Under the pieces are notes generated by a model that was given only the letters and a program-made list of their open reading frames with translations, was not told the origin of the DNA and ran no database searches. Below are positions 52,375 to 61,845 of a stretch of DNA of 64,000 nucleotides, one piece after another (position 1 is the first letter of the stretch; each line of letters starts with the position of its first letter). Source of the stretch: an uncultured Roseburia sp. (lineage in GTDB: Bacteria > Bacillota > Clostridia > Lachnospirales > Lachnospiraceae); assembly GCA_947649645.1 (NCBI GenBank), contig CANSSP010000017.1:1-64000 (forward strand). Reading direction: 5' to 3'. The position numbers and the translations under genes are program-made.

Positions 52375-53699
52375 TGTTTCTGGAAAATATCAAAGAAGCG
52401 TTTGCCAGTATTTTAAGCAATAAGATGCGTTCTCTCCTGACGATGCTCGGTATCATCATCGGCGTCAGCTCTGTGATCATTATCACTACGATCGGCGGAT
52501 CGATACAGAGTACGCTGACGGCGACGCTCAATTCCATGGGCGGTAATATGATTTCCGCGTACGTGCAGGCCAGATATCCGGAGACGGACGAGGAATGGGC
52601 GACGTGGACGTATCCGGACATGCGTGACGAGGATTATGTGTCGCAGGAGATGATTGACGGCCTTATGGCGGCCTATCCGGACGAGATCACCGGGATTGCG
52701 GCGCAGAACTATCTGGGTTCCGGTCAGATAAAGGACGACACAGATGCGGATATCTATGCAAATGTCAGTATAAACGGCATCACGCCGGAATACCTGGACT
52801 ATATGAAGCTGAAAATACGAAAGGGACGTAATCTTACTTCTGAGGACAATAAGAGAAAAAAGCGTGTCTGCGTGGTTGCCGACACGATGGTAAAAAATTA
52901 TTTTGGAGACAGGAATCCGATCGGAGAGCAGATTTCTGTTGCGACAGAAGCAGGTGTATTTGAATTTGTGATTGTGGGTGTCTATGAGTATAACCCGGCA
53001 CTGTTCGGAAGGGTGGATGTCACAGTTGCGGAGAAAGACCGCTCCACGGAAATGATGATTCCGCTGCAGACCTGCTTCAGGCTGCAGGGAAATGACCAGA
53101 GCGGGTATGAGTATTTTAATCTGATGGTCGCACCGCTTGCCGACGTGGAAAAGGCGACGGCAGATGTCCTGGAATACTTTAACGAGATTTATGCCAGGAA
53201 TGATAAATTTAACATCTACGCCTACAATATGGCTTCGGATATGGGGATGATCAATACGGTCATCAATGTGATTACGATCGCGGTGTCGGGGATCGCGGCG
53301 ATATCGCTGATTGTCGGCGGCGTGGGTGTCATGAATATTATGCTGGTGTCCATCACAGAGCGGACGAGGGAGATCGGCGTGCGCATGGCGCTCGGGGCGA
53401 AGCGCCGGATTATCCGGATGCAGTTTGTCATTGAAGCGATTGTGCTCTGCCTGATCGGAGGCATTATCGGTATTCTGATCGGCATCGGCATCGGCGCCCT
53501 GCTGGGCCAGGTGGCCGGATTCGTGATTCAGAATATGTATGCGGATTACGCAAACTATATTATTATGGATATTCATCCGTCTGTGACGGCGATCGGGCTT
53601 TCCCTGTTCTTCTCGATGCTGACAGGTGTATTTTTCGGATATTATCCTGCGAATAAAGCGTCTAAGATGGAAGTGATCGATGCGTTGAGATATGAATAG
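52374..53699 (+). CDS. ABC transporter permease (MacB/FtsX family)
   Basis: A 441-aa protein. One N-terminal helix (LLTMLGIIIGVSSVIIITTI) is followed by a large extracytoplasmic MacB_PCD domain (about 45-275) and three C-terminal helices, with VGVMNIMLVSITERTREIGVRMALGAKR typical of the family around 325-345. Works with the preceding ATPase and adaptor; a terminator follows at 53710. The substrate cannot be told. No two-component system or peptide gene is adjacent. Confidence 0.92.
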   Translation: MFLENIKEAFASILSNKMRSLLTMLGIIIGVSSVIIITTIGGSIQSTLTATLNSMGGNMISAYVQARYPETDEEWATWTYPDMRDEDYVSQEMIDGLMAAYPDEITGIAAQNYLGSGQIKDDTDADIYANVSINGITPEYLDYMKLKIRKGRNLTSEDNKRKKRVCVVADTMVKNYFGDRNPIGEQISVATEAGVFEFVIVGVYEYNPALFGRVDVTVAEKDRSTEMMIPLQTCFRLQGNDQSGYEYFNLMVAPLADVEKATADVLEYFNEIYARNDKFNIYAYNMASDMGMINTVINVITIAVSGIAAISLIVGGVGVMNIMLVSITERTREIGVRMALGAKRRIIRMQFVIEAIVLCLIGGIIGILIGIGIGALLGQVAGFVIQNMYADYANYIIMDIHPSVTAIGLSLFFSMLTGVFFGYYPANKASKMEVIDALRYE

Positions 53700-53709
53700 G
53701 AAATCAGAA

Positions 53710-53754
53710 AAAGAGCGGTGTCATACGCCATTTCAGGCGATGGCAGCGCTCTTT
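53710..53754 (+). terminator. Terminator of the MacAB-like operon
   Basis: Stem AAAGAGCGGTGTCAT / ATGGCAGCGCTCTTT with two mismatches (53710-53754). Confidence 0.7.
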
Positions 53755-53771
53755 GCCATACAGGAACACAG

Positions 53772-53938
53772 TTGACTATTGTCAGAAATATGGTATGCTG
53801 GAAAAGAACCGGGTTGGGATGCAGTCAGTGTGAAAAGATAGATTTTTTACGGTGATCCGGGTCTGTGCCCGCAAAGGCTGTATCACGGCCGGGACAAGTC
53901 GTCACACACAATAACAGCGCAGAAATGGGGGGACAGGA
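53772..53938 (+). promoter_or_regulatory. Promoter and structured leader of the flavodoxin-like gene
   Basis: TTGACT (53772-53777), 16-bp spacer, TATGCT (53794-53799). A leader of about 130 nt follows with a stem GTGAT / ATCAC enclosing a GC-rich hairpin with CCGGG and CCCG. No known riboswitch was recognised in it. GGGGGGACAGG is the ribosome-binding site. Confidence 0.5.
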
Positions 53939-54454
53939 ATGGCAAAATTAGTGGCATTTTATTCGAGAGCAGGCGAAAACTATTTTGCAGGAGAGAAACG
54001 CTATGTCGAGGTGGGTAATACGGAGAAGGTTGCCCGGATGATCGCAGAGCTGACCGGCGCCGATATTTTCAGAATCGAGCAGGAACAGCCGTATGCGGCA
54101 GATTACGCGACGTGCGTAGAGCAGGTGAAAAAAGATTTCCTGGAAAAGGCAAGGCCCAGACTTCTGGCGGAGCCGCAGAACATGGGGCAGTATGATGAAA
54201 TTTATCTGGGATTTCCAAATTATTGCGGGACGATGCCGATGGCAGTATTCACTTTTCTGGAGCAGTCTGACTGGACAGGCAGAAAGATCTGTCCCTTTGT
54301 GACGCATGAGGGGAGCGGTTTCGGAAGGAGCGAAGCCGATCTGGGCAAGGCGTGTGAGGGAGCAGAGATCGGCAGGGGGCTTTCTGTTGTGGGGAGCAAA
54401 GCCGATGACGCAGGAGAGGAAGTAAAAAGGTGGATTGCTCTTCTGGAGCAGTGA
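53939..54454 (+). CDS. Flavodoxin-like protein
   Basis: A 171-aa flavodoxin-fold protein. The FMN phosphate-binding region is VAFYSRAGENYFAG followed by NTEKVARMIAEL, and the central part has DEIYLGFPNYCGTMPMAVFTFL. Family members bind FMN and reduce quinones or act as electron carriers. The length fits flavodoxin_4 proteins. Its own promoter and leader lie upstream. Confidence 0.85.
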   Translation: MAKLVAFYSRAGENYFAGEKRYVEVGNTEKVARMIAELTGADIFRIEQEQPYAADYATCVEQVKKDFLEKARPRLLAEPQNMGQYDEIYLGFPNYCGTMPMAVFTFLEQSDWTGRKICPFVTHEGSGFGRSEADLGKACEGAEIGRGLSVVGSKADDAGEEVKRWIALLEQ

Positions 54455-54544
54455 CGGCGGGCGTTGGTTCCCGGATGAAAGGATTTCCGGGGACAGACGC
54501 GCAGAGACCCGGTGCGCGAATCTGCTGTGCACATGGAGGAGAGA

Positions 54545-55210
54545 ATGACAGAACGAAACAAAGGAAAAAGACTTGCAAAATATGTTTCTGACTATGTGGT
54601 ATTTGACCTGGAAACGACGGGAGTCAGCGTTGCGAAGGATGACATTATAGAGATTTCCGCTGTCAGAGGGCGGAACGGACAGATTGTGGATACGTTTTCA
54701 ACGCTCGTAAATCCTGGGAGGCCTATCCCCGCGGATGCGACGGCCGTCAACGGTATCACGGATGAGATGGTAAAAGATGCGCCTGAGATCGGGACGGCGT
54801 TGTCCGGATTTCTGGAATTTATCGGAAAAGAGGTTCTGGTCGGGCACAATATTCATTCGTTTGACCTGAACTTTGTCTATGACGCGGCGCTTGTGCTGTC
54901 TGGGAAAAAGGTGGATAATGATTACGTCGATACATTGTATCTGGCGAAGAGATGTCTGCCGGGTCTTGGATCATATAAACTGACGGATCTGGCGGCGCAT
55001 TTCGGCATCAGTGCGGCGGGAGCCCATCGGGCTTTCAACGATTGCCTGATGAATCAGAAATGTTATGAGGAACTGGGCATACTTTTAAGCGAGGTTAAAC
55101 TGGATTTGTGCCCGCGCTGCGGCGGGGAGATGGTAAAGCGGAACGGGAAATTCGGCGCATTTTCCGGCTGCAGTAATTTTCCGTCCTGCCGCTATACGAA
55201 AAATGCGTAA
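54545..55210 (+). CDS. DnaQ-type 3'-5' exonuclease with topoisomerase-type zinc finger
   Basis: A 221-aa exonuclease. The DEDDh motifs are VVFDLETTG, GHNIHSFDLNFVYD and the terminal HRAFNDC. The C-terminus holds a four-Cys zinc finger, LCPRCGGEM and GCSNFPSC, as in topoisomerase I tails, for DNA binding. Start at 54545 has GGAGG 5 nt upstream; ATG 54533 is a weaker choice. It could act in DNA repair or as a proofreading-type subunit; the exact partner is unknown. Confidence 0.87.
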   Translation: MTERNKGKRLAKYVSDYVVFDLETTGVSVAKDDIIEISAVRGRNGQIVDTFSTLVNPGRPIPADATAVNGITDEMVKDAPEIGTALSGFLEFIGKEVLVGHNIHSFDLNFVYDAALVLSGKKVDNDYVDTLYLAKRCLPGLGSYKLTDLAAHFGISAAGAHRAFNDCLMNQKCYEELGILLSEVKLDLCPRCGGEMVKRNGKFGAFSGCSNFPSCRYTKNA

Positions 55211-55250
55211 AAGTACTTTTCCTGCGGCGCGATGAGTGCACGTGAAATAT

Positions 55251-55300
55251 ACACATAATGTGGGGAAAAGCATTGACAAAAACACTATATATTGTATAAT
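55251..55300 (+). promoter_or_regulatory. NrdR-controlled promoter of nrdD
   Basis: Consensus TTGACA (55273-55278) and TATAAT (55295-55300), 16-bp spacer. ACACTATATATTGTAT at 55282-55297 matches 15 of 16 bases of the NrdR-box pattern and overlaps the spacer and -10. A weaker copy, ACACATAATGTGGGGA, lies at 55251-55266, exactly 31 bp upstream start to start, as NrdR boxes usually lie on the same helix face. NrdR control is inferred. Confidence 0.8.
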
Positions 55301-55372
55301 GTCCGATAGACACCCAGATACGGCATCATGCAGCGCCGTGATCACTTAACAGCAGGGAAAGGATTTCATGTT

Positions 55373-57535
55373 ATGAAGATTATCAAGCGAAGCGGCATTG
55401 AGGACATTTTTGACATTCAGAAGATTGAAGCGGCCATCCGCAAGGCAAATGACAGCGTGATTGATTATGAAAAGCTGAGCGAGGATAAGATTAAGAATAT
55501 CCTTGTAAATGTAGAGAGGGCCTGTGAAAATATGAAGCGTTCTCCGGGCGTGGAAGAGATTCAGGATATGGTGGAGAACCAGATTATGAGTCAGAGGGCG
55601 TTCGCAGTTGCGCGCAATTATATCACTTATCGCTATAAAAGGGAGCTGATCCGCAAGTCCAATTCGACGGATGAGCAGATTTTAAGTCTTTTAGAGTGCA
55701 ATAATGAGGAAGTAAAACAGGAAAATTCCAATAAAAACCCGACTGTCAACAGTGTTCAGCGCGACTATATGGCAGGCGAGGTGAGCAAGGATATTACCAG
55801 GCGCTTTCTGCTTCCGCCGGATATTGTGGAGGCGCATGAGAAAGGGATGATTCACTTTCACGATGCGGATTATTTTGCACAGCATATGCACAACTGCTGT
55901 CTGGTAAATTTAGAGGATATGCTTCAGAACGGGACGGTTATCAGTGAGACGATGATAGACCGTCCGAAGAGCTTTTCGACGGCCTGCAATATCGCGACAC
56001 AGGCGATCGCCCAGATCGCAAGTTCACAGTATGGCGGGCAGAGTATTTCACTTTCGCATCTTGCGCCGTTTGTGCAGGTCAGCCGTGAAAAGTTCCGCAG
56101 ACAGGTTCGCGTTGAGCTGGAGGCAGCAGGGCTTGAACCGTCCGAGGAGAAGATCAGTAAGATTGCGGAGCTCCGCGTCAGGGAAGAGATCAATCGCGGC
56201 GTGCAGATGATCCAGTACCAGGTTATCACGCTGATGACGACGAATGGCCAGGCGCCGTTTATCACGGTTTTTATGTATTTAAATGAGGTGCCGGAGGGAC
56301 AGCTCAGAGAGGATCTTGCCTCTGTGATCGAGGAAATGCTGCACCAGAGGATTCTGGGCGTTAAAAATGAACAGGGAGTCTATATCACCCCGGCGTTTCC
56401 GAAGCTGATCTATGTGCTGGAGGAGGATAATATCAGAGAGGGAACGAAATACTGGTATCTGACCCGCCTGGCGGCAGAGTGCACGGCGAAGCGGATGGTG
56501 CCGGACTATATTTCCGAAAAAATCATGAAACAGTTAAAGCAGGGAAACTGCTATACCTGTATGGGGTGCCGGTCTTTCCTGACGGTGTACAAAAACGGGA
56601 ACGATCAGTTTCAGTTTTATGGCCGGTTTAACCAGGGGGTTGTCACGCTCAATCTTGTGGATGTGGCGTGCACCTCAGAGGGGGACGAGGAAAAATTCTG
56701 GGAGATTATGGATGAGCGCCTTGCGCTGTGTTATCGGGCGCTTATGGCAAGACATGAGCGGCTTAAGGGAACGCCGTCGGATGTCGCGCCGATACTCTGG
56801 CAGAACGGCGCCCTGGCGCGGCTGAAAAAAGGAGAGACGATCGACCGCCTGTTGTATAATGGCTATTCGACGATTTCGCTCGGCTATGCAGGTCTGTGCG
56901 AGTGTACCAGATATATGAAAGGTGTGTCTCATACCGAGCCGGAAGGCACGAAGTTTGCGCTTGCTGTGATGCGTTACTTAAACGACGCCTGTGCAAAGTG
57001 GAAGGCAAAGCATCAGATCGATTTCAGCCTGTATGGAACACCGCTTGAGTCCACGACTTACAAGTTCGCCAAATGTCTGCAGAAGCGGTTCGGCGTGATT
57101 GCGGGAGTGACAGATAAAAATTATATCACAAACAGCTATCACGTGCATGTGACGGAGCAGATCAATGCCTTTGACAAGCTCAAATTCGAGGCACAGTTCC
57201 AGGAACTGTCCCCGGGCGGCGCCATCAGCTATGTGGAAGTGCCGAATATGCAGGGAAACCTCGACGCGGTGCTCGCGGTCATGCAGTATATTTATGATAA
57301 TATTATGTATGCGGAGCTGAATACGAAGAGTGATTACTGTATGGAATGCGGATATTCCGGAGAGATTGCAATCGTAAATGACAGGGACAGTAAACTGGTA
57401 TGGGAATGTCCCAATTGTGGCAATCGTGACCAGAACAAAATGAGCGTTGCCCGTCGGACGTGTGGATATATCGGAACACAGTTCTGGAACCAGGGCAGAA
57501 CGCAGGAGATTAAGGAGCGCGTGCTTCATCTGTAG
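55373..57535 (+). CDS. nrdD: Anaerobic ribonucleoside-triphosphate reductase
   Basis: A 720-aa class III ribonucleotide reductase that makes dNTPs without oxygen. The N-terminal ATP-cone (about 1-90) has KIIKRSGIEDIFDIQKIEAAI. The C-terminus has the zinc Cys pairs CMECGYSG and CPNCGNR, and the glycyl-radical motif RTCGYIGTQFWNQG with Gly698. It needs activation by NrdG, encoded 1.1 kb downstream. Start 55373 follows AAAGGA. The NrdR-type promoter lies 73 bp upstream. Confidence 0.95.
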   Translation: MKIIKRSGIEDIFDIQKIEAAIRKANDSVIDYEKLSEDKIKNILVNVERACENMKRSPGVEEIQDMVENQIMSQRAFAVARNYITYRYKRELIRKSNSTDEQILSLLECNNEEVKQENSNKNPTVNSVQRDYMAGEVSKDITRRFLLPPDIVEAHEKGMIHFHDADYFAQHMHNCCLVNLEDMLQNGTVISETMIDRPKSFSTACNIATQAIAQIASSQYGGQSISLSHLAPFVQVSREKFRRQVRVELEAAGLEPSEEKISKIAELRVREEINRGVQMIQYQVITLMTTNGQAPFITVFMYLNEVPEGQLREDLASVIEEMLHQRILGVKNEQGVYITPAFPKLIYVLEEDNIREGTKYWYLTRLAAECTAKRMVPDYISEKIMKQLKQGNCYTCMGCRSFLTVYKNGNDQFQFYGRFNQGVVTLNLVDVACTSEGDEEKFWEIMDERLALCYRALMARHERLKGTPSDVAPILWQNGALARLKKGETIDRLLYNGYSTISLGYAGLCECTRYMKGVSHTEPEGTKFALAVMRYLNDACAKWKAKHQIDFSLYGTPLESTTYKFAKCLQKRFGVIAGVTDKNYITNSYHVHVTEQINAFDKLKFEAQFQELSPGGAISYVEVPNMQGNLDAVLAVMQYIYDNIMYAELNTKSDYCMECGYSGEIAIVNDRDSKLVWECPNCGNRDQNKMSVARRTCGYIGTQFWNQGRTQEIKERVLHL

Positions 57536-57558
57536 GATGCGCCGCATGGGAGGAAAAC

Positions 57559-58614
57559 ATGACGAATCATCATATCGCGATTCCGGCTGTCTTGAAAGTG
57601 GGAAAGGGCGTGCTCTCGAAAATCGGGACGTGTCTCAGGGACAGCGGATTCCACAATGTTGTTATTTATTTCGGGAATGGTCTCATTGATCTGTTCGGCT
57701 GTACTGTGATGGAGAGTATGAAAGCGGCAGAGGTGTCTGTTCTGGAATACCGGGAAATTGATACGACGAAGATAGAAGAACTTGTCAGTCTGGCGTTTTC
57801 CGTCAGCAACCGGGCGCAGGCGATTGTCGGGCTGGGGGGCGGAAAGGTGATCGACGCGGCGAAATACGCGGCGTTTTTGCGAAAAGTTCCGTTTATCAGT
57901 GTTCCCACATCCGCTTCAAGCGACGGCTTTTCAAGCGCCAGCGCTTCGCTTCTGGTCGGGGGGAAGCGCACTTCCGTGCCTGCCCGGCTTGCATATGGGA
58001 TACTTGTGGATACGGATGTGCTCAAGAGTGCGCCGGAAAAGTTTATCTATTCCGGAATCGGGGATATGGTGTCGAAGATTCCTGCACTGTACGACTGGGT
58101 GTACGAGGATTCGAAGGGATATACGGTTTTAAATGATTTTTCGATGATGATTGCCAAAAAGGCGGTGAACAGTTTTGTGCGGACGCCGTTTGAGACGATC
58201 CATGATGACCTGTTTTTAAAGGAACTGATTGATTCGCTTGCGATGAGCGGAATTGCAAATGAGATTGCGGGCAGCAGCGCGCCCACGAGTGGCAGTGAGC
58301 ATCTGATTTCGCACGCACTCGATATGTTTTCGGAGCGGCCGCAGCTACACGGCATCCAGGTCGGTATCGCCTCATATCTGATGTGCCGGGTGCAGGACCA
58401 CAGATGGAGACGGCTGGACACAGTTTTTTCGGAAACGGGATTCTGGGACTTTACGGCCGGTCTGAAACTCGCGCGGGAAGATTATCTGCGTGCCATTGAT
58501 ATGGCGCCTTCCATAAAACCGCATCGTCACACGTATCTTCACGAGGAAACGTATCGCGAACTTGCGAAAAAGCTGTTGCGGGAAGATGCGGTGCTGCAGC
58601 GGATTCTGGTGTGA
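57559..58614 (+). CDS. Glycerol-1-phosphate dehydrogenase-like protein (iron-containing ADH family)
   Basis: A 351-aa NAD(P)-dependent dehydrogenase of the AraM/EgsA group. NAD-binding glycine motif VGLGGGKVIDAAKYAA, then FISVPTSASSDGFSSASASL, with metal-binding His in EHLISHALDM and HGIQVGI. Such enzymes reduce dihydroxyacetone phosphate to sn-glycerol-1-phosphate. GGGAGGAAAAC precedes the ATG. It lies between nrdD and nrdG, 23 nt after nrdD, so all three are probably co-transcribed, with no known biochemical link. Confidence 0.85.
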   Translation: MTNHHIAIPAVLKVGKGVLSKIGTCLRDSGFHNVVIYFGNGLIDLFGCTVMESMKAAEVSVLEYREIDTTKIEELVSLAFSVSNRAQAIVGLGGGKVIDAAKYAAFLRKVPFISVPTSASSDGFSSASASLLVGGKRTSVPARLAYGILVDTDVLKSAPEKFIYSGIGDMVSKIPALYDWVYEDSKGYTVLNDFSMMIAKKAVNSFVRTPFETIHDDLFLKELIDSLAMSGIANEIAGSSAPTSGSEHLISHALDMFSERPQLHGIQVGIASYLMCRVQDHRWRRLDTVFSETGFWDFTAGLKLAREDYLRAIDMAPSIKPHRHTYLHEETYRELAKKLLREDAVLQRILV

Positions 58615-58638
58615 AGTTGTCCTGGCATGGAGGTAAGT

Positions 58639-59157
58639 ATGAACTATTCGGAAGTAAAACCGGTGACGATCGAAAACGGAACAGGGGTGAGAGTGTCTCT
58701 GTTTGTATCCGGCTGCAGGCACCACTGCAGGGAATGCTTTAATCCGGAAACGTGGGATTTTGGCTACGGGAAGCCGTTTACCACGGAGACGGAAGCGGAA
58801 ATCATGGAAATGCTGCGCCCCGCATATATTGCGGGGCTCACTTTACTGGGAGGGGATCCAGGGGAGCCGGAGAATCAGCAGGCGCTGCTTCCGCTTCTGA
58901 AAAAAGTGCGCAAAGAGCTGCCGGAAAAGAATGTGTGGGCTTACAGTGGCTATGTCTATGAGGATTTTCTGCCGGAGGGCAGGGCGTGCTGTGCGTTCAC
59001 GAAAGAATTTTTGTCACATATTGACGTTCTGGTAGACGGTCCATTTCTATTGGAACAAAAGGATATTTCGCTGCGTTTCCGCGGTTCGGGAAATCAGCGC
59101 ATAATCGATCTGGCTGCAACGGCGGCCCGGGGAGAGGTTGTTTTAAAGTGTGTCTAG
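58639..59157 (+). CDS. nrdG: Anaerobic ribonucleotide reductase activating protein
   Basis: A 172-aa radical-SAM enzyme that places the glycyl radical on NrdD. The iron-sulfur motif is GCRHHCRECF with Cys26, Cys30 and Cys33; the SAM-binding glycines are in LTLLGGDPGEP. Start 58639 has GGAGG 5 nt upstream; 58627 is too close to it. It follows the dehydrogenase gene by 24 nt. Confidence 0.94.
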   Translation: MNYSEVKPVTIENGTGVRVSLFVSGCRHHCRECFNPETWDFGYGKPFTTETEAEIMEMLRPAYIAGLTLLGGDPGEPENQQALLPLLKKVRKELPEKNVWAYSGYVYEDFLPEGRACCAFTKEFLSHIDVLVDGPFLLEQKDISLRFRGSGNQRIIDLAATAARGEVVLKCV

Positions 59158-59199
59158 GGAGCGATACTCTTACACAGGGAAGACTGGGGAGATGGGGGT

Positions 59200-59454
59200 A
59201 TGAAATACACATGGAGAATGCTGGCGGCCGTGCTTTGCAGTCTGCTGGGGACGGCGGGCTGGTGTTATGTCGGCGGCTATCTGATGTTAAAGGGACCGGT
59301 GAGGAAGCTTGTGGCGGCCTGTCTGGCCGGAACGCTCACGGTGGGAAAGCTGGTTGCAATTGTCCTGCAGGGCTTTTTTTTATTGTCTCTGGCGGGCGGC
59401 ATATGGTGTGTGGGATATATGCTGAATACGTATTTTAAGGAGAGCGGGAAGTAA
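59200..59454 (+). CDS. Small membrane protein, function unknown
   Basis: An 84-aa protein with three probable hydrophobic segments (about 6-28, 32-50 and 54-76) and a hydrophilic tail. No family recognised. GGGGAGATGGGGGT precedes the ATG, 42 nt after nrdG, on the same strand. It could be the last gene of the nrd transcript. Confidence 0.65.
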   Translation: MKYTWRMLAAVLCSLLGTAGWCYVGGYLMLKGPVRKLVAACLAGTLTVGKLVAIVLQGFFLLSLAGGIWCVGYMLNTYFKESGK

Positions 59455-59556
59455 GGGCGTATCTGTGAATAAAGGATCTCTAAAAAACGAAACGGTGAAT
59501 ATACATTGTATGACCTTTTAAAACAATCGTATTGATCTGGAAGGAGGAATGCATTT

Positions 59557-60180
59557 ATGAAAGTCTTACTGGTAAACGGAAGCCCGCGTGTAAAGGGCTG
59601 TACTTACACTGCGCTCTGCGAGGTCGCCGGCGCGCTCGAAAAGAATGGAGTGGAGACGGAGATTTTCCAGGTGGGAGCATCGCCGGTGGCAGGCTGTATT
59701 GGCTGCGGGGCCTGTCTTAAGAGCGGGAAATGCTTTGTGGAAGACGACGTAAACGAATTTGTGGAAAAGGCGAAAGGGGCGGACGGTTTTGTGTTCGGGA
59801 CTCCGGTACATTATGCGGCTGCCTCCGGCGCCATTACATCGTTTCTGGACCGTGCGTTTTACGGAAAAACAGCGGCGTTTGCGGGAAAACCGGGAGCGGC
59901 GGTTGTGAGCTGCCGCAGGGGAGGCGCGTCGGCGGCTTTTGACCAGATGAATAAATATTTTACGATCAGCGGCATGCCTGTCGTGTCCTCTCAGTACTGG
60001 AATCAGGTGCACGGAAATACGCCGGAGGAAGTCCGGCAGGATGCGGAGGGAATGCAGACGATGCGCACGCTGGGGAACAATATGGCGTGGCTTTTAAAAT
60101 GCATTGAGGCCGGAAGGAAAGCGGGGATTTTGTATCCGGAACGCGAACCTGCGGTCCGGACCAATTTTATCCGGTCCTAA
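59557..60180 (+). CDS. NADPH-dependent FMN reductase / iron-sulfur flavoprotein
   Basis: A 207-aa flavodoxin-fold oxidoreductase. N-terminal VLLVNGSPRVKGCTYTAL binds FMN. The cysteine-rich loop GCIGCGACLKSGKC resembles the iron-sulfur flavoprotein cluster site, followed by GFVFGTPVHYAAASGAITSFLDR. GGAGGAATGCATTT precedes the ATG. Substrate unknown; such proteins reduce quinones, nitro compounds or oxygen in anaerobes. Confidence 0.87.
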   Translation: MKVLLVNGSPRVKGCTYTALCEVAGALEKNGVETEIFQVGASPVAGCIGCGACLKSGKCFVEDDVNEFVEKAKGADGFVFGTPVHYAAASGAITSFLDRAFYGKTAAFAGKPGAAVVSCRRGGASAAFDQMNKYFTISGMPVVSSQYWNQVHGNTPEEVRQDAEGMQTMRTLGNNMAWLLKCIEAGRKAGILYPEREPAVRTNFIRS

Positions 60181-60253
60181 AACGCGACGTCATAATTTTA
60201 ACATCAGAAAAGGCCCGTATCCTAACAGCCGGCCTCCGGGCTTGCGGCGCGTC

Positions 60254-60281
60254 AAAACTGCGGGGATGGGGTCCCCGCAGT
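60254..60281 (-). terminator. Terminator of the DUF4303-like gene
   Basis: Perfect 10-bp stem ACTGCGGGGA / TCCCCGCAGT (60257-60281); read on the minus strand it is followed by TTTTG. Confidence 0.65.
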
Positions 60282-60347
60282 ATGTGTCGGATGTCTCCTG
60301 CAGCCGTCTGGCAGACTGTTTACGGGAACAAAAATGGTAACACGCTT

Positions 60348-60884
60348 TTACGCATAGCGATTTAAAAATTCCTTTGCCAATCCGGGCGTATTCAGTTGTT
60401 TTGCCGACTGGTTTTCCACCTCTTCGGCGCGGTCGTCGTCCGAAATGGAGACAAAGCAGGTGACTTTATCCGATTGTTTTCCGAATATACCTGCGCTCTT
60501 GAGCTGGCTGAGAGCGGAAGTAACCGCGTCAAAAAACAGTCGGCAATTGTCTTCCTGTTTTTCGTCAGCGCCGTCTTCGTCGGATTCACTTTCCATGGCT
60601 TCGTCATGCGCAAACAGCAGTTCGCTGAGCTTTGCCAGAGCACTGTTGTCTCCGTCGGAGTAACCCCACTCGTCGGGAAGCCATCTGTTTTCACTCTCGG
60701 GTCCTCCGTTTTCCTCCAGGAACTCAAGCGTGTTCACTGCCAGAAACAGGGTAACACAGTCACTGTCCGTTACCAGGGCGGCGGTATATATCGTTTCGTC
60801 ACCGGTTTCTTTCAGAATGTCCTGCATATCCTTTTCCACAGCTTCTCTGATCCTGTCTGGCAGATCTTTATAAAACTGATCCAT
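60348..60884 (-). CDS. DUF4303-like cytoplasmic protein
   Basis: A 178-aa acidic protein. Recognisable features are YTAALVTDSDCVTLFLAVNT, RWLPDEWGYSDGD (the WxPDEW motif of DUF4303) and ITCFVSISDD-like VTCFVSISDDDRAEE. Similar proteins occur near polymorphic-toxin immunity genes, but no toxin gene is next to this one. GGAAGGAG precedes the ATG. Function unknown. Confidence 0.75.
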   Translation of the reverse strand: MDQFYKDLPDRIREAVEKDMQDILKETGDETIYTAALVTDSDCVTLFLAVNTLEFLEENGGPESENRWLPDEWGYSDGDNSALAKLSELLFAHDEAMESESDEDGADEKQEDNCRLFFDAVTSALSQLKSAGIFGKQSDKVTCFVSISDDDRAEEVENQSAKQLNTPGLAKEFLNRYA

Positions 60885-61026
60885 ATCTCTTTACTCCTTC
60901 CGCTTTTGTGATTTGCCGCTGTTGACAGCATAAAAATTATAGCATGACTGAAAGGGGAGCGCAACTGCCGGAGCAGACCGCGCATGGATTTTCTTTCGTG
61001 AAAGAATGGGCGGGCGGTATATCCGG

Positions 61027-61710
61027 TTATTTTTCCTGTGGGCGGATGAACAGTAAGAAAAAGACGAGGAGCAGGATAACGCAGGCCAGCCAGACGGCGC
61101 GTGCGCCGTAACGATGCGTACAGACGCACCCTGAGCCCACGCCCGCCATAAAAGCGGCGATTACGGAGAAGTAATATCCGGCCTGCTTTAAGGCTGACTG
61201 TTCTCTGTTGCGGAGATATTGAAAGAAAGCGGAGGTTCCGCTGCGCAGATTGCCGGTGCACATGGTGGTCGCGCAGACAAAGCCTTTTATTTTGCGGAAG
61301 GATTCGACCTGCATGGAACAGGAAAATGCGATCAGCGTCGTGGCGGTGGTGTCGGACGGGCCGGAGGGGATCAGCCCGACGCCGGCGAGAATGGCGGTTT
61401 CGATCAGGATGACGTACTGCCGCCAGTGGAGTTTTGCGTCCTGTGTGCAGGAACGGACGAGCTCTGTGAGCACGACGCCGATAAAAAAAGATAAGACCGG
61501 AATAAAATAAGAAAGGGCGCGCAGGACGTCGCCCCAGGATAAGTACATGGCCATCAGGACAATGTTTCCCGTCTGACAGTTCGCGAAAACACCGTCCCGG
61601 CTGATAAATGAATAGGATTCCAGAAATCCCCCGACGCTGGCTAAGAGAAGGCCGACGAAAAGGGATTCTGACATCTGTGTACCGGATGGTATCAAATGCT
61701 GTGGCTTCAT
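61027..61710 (-). CDS. YoaK/DUF1275-family membrane protein
   Basis: A 227-aa integral membrane protein with about six helices. Family stretches are VGGFLESYSFISRDGVFANC, TGNIVLM and CATTMCTGNLRSG; the Cys residues and TGN motifs repeat in both halves. Function is unknown for the family. Start at 61710 follows TGAGGA; an earlier GTG (61722) lies before that site. Single gene. Confidence 0.88.
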   Translation of the reverse strand: MKPQHLIPSGTQMSESLFVGLLLASVGGFLESYSFISRDGVFANCQTGNIVLMAMYLSWGDVLRALSYFIPVLSFFIGVVLTELVRSCTQDAKLHWRQYVILIETAILAGVGLIPSGPSDTTATTLIAFSCSMQVESFRKIKGFVCATTMCTGNLRSGTSAFFQYLRNREQSALKQAGYYFSVIAAFMAGVGSGCVCTHRYGARAVWLACVILLLVFFLLFIRPQEK

Positions 61711-61845
61711 GATATTCCTCACATGAAAATTAATCTATTGTAACAACGCGGTCCCTGATGTAAAATAGGGATGCGGACCAATCGGACCGGCACCGGAAAC
61801 CGGCGCCGGACAGCTGAAATACAGCTATCCGATCTGGCTGCCGGT

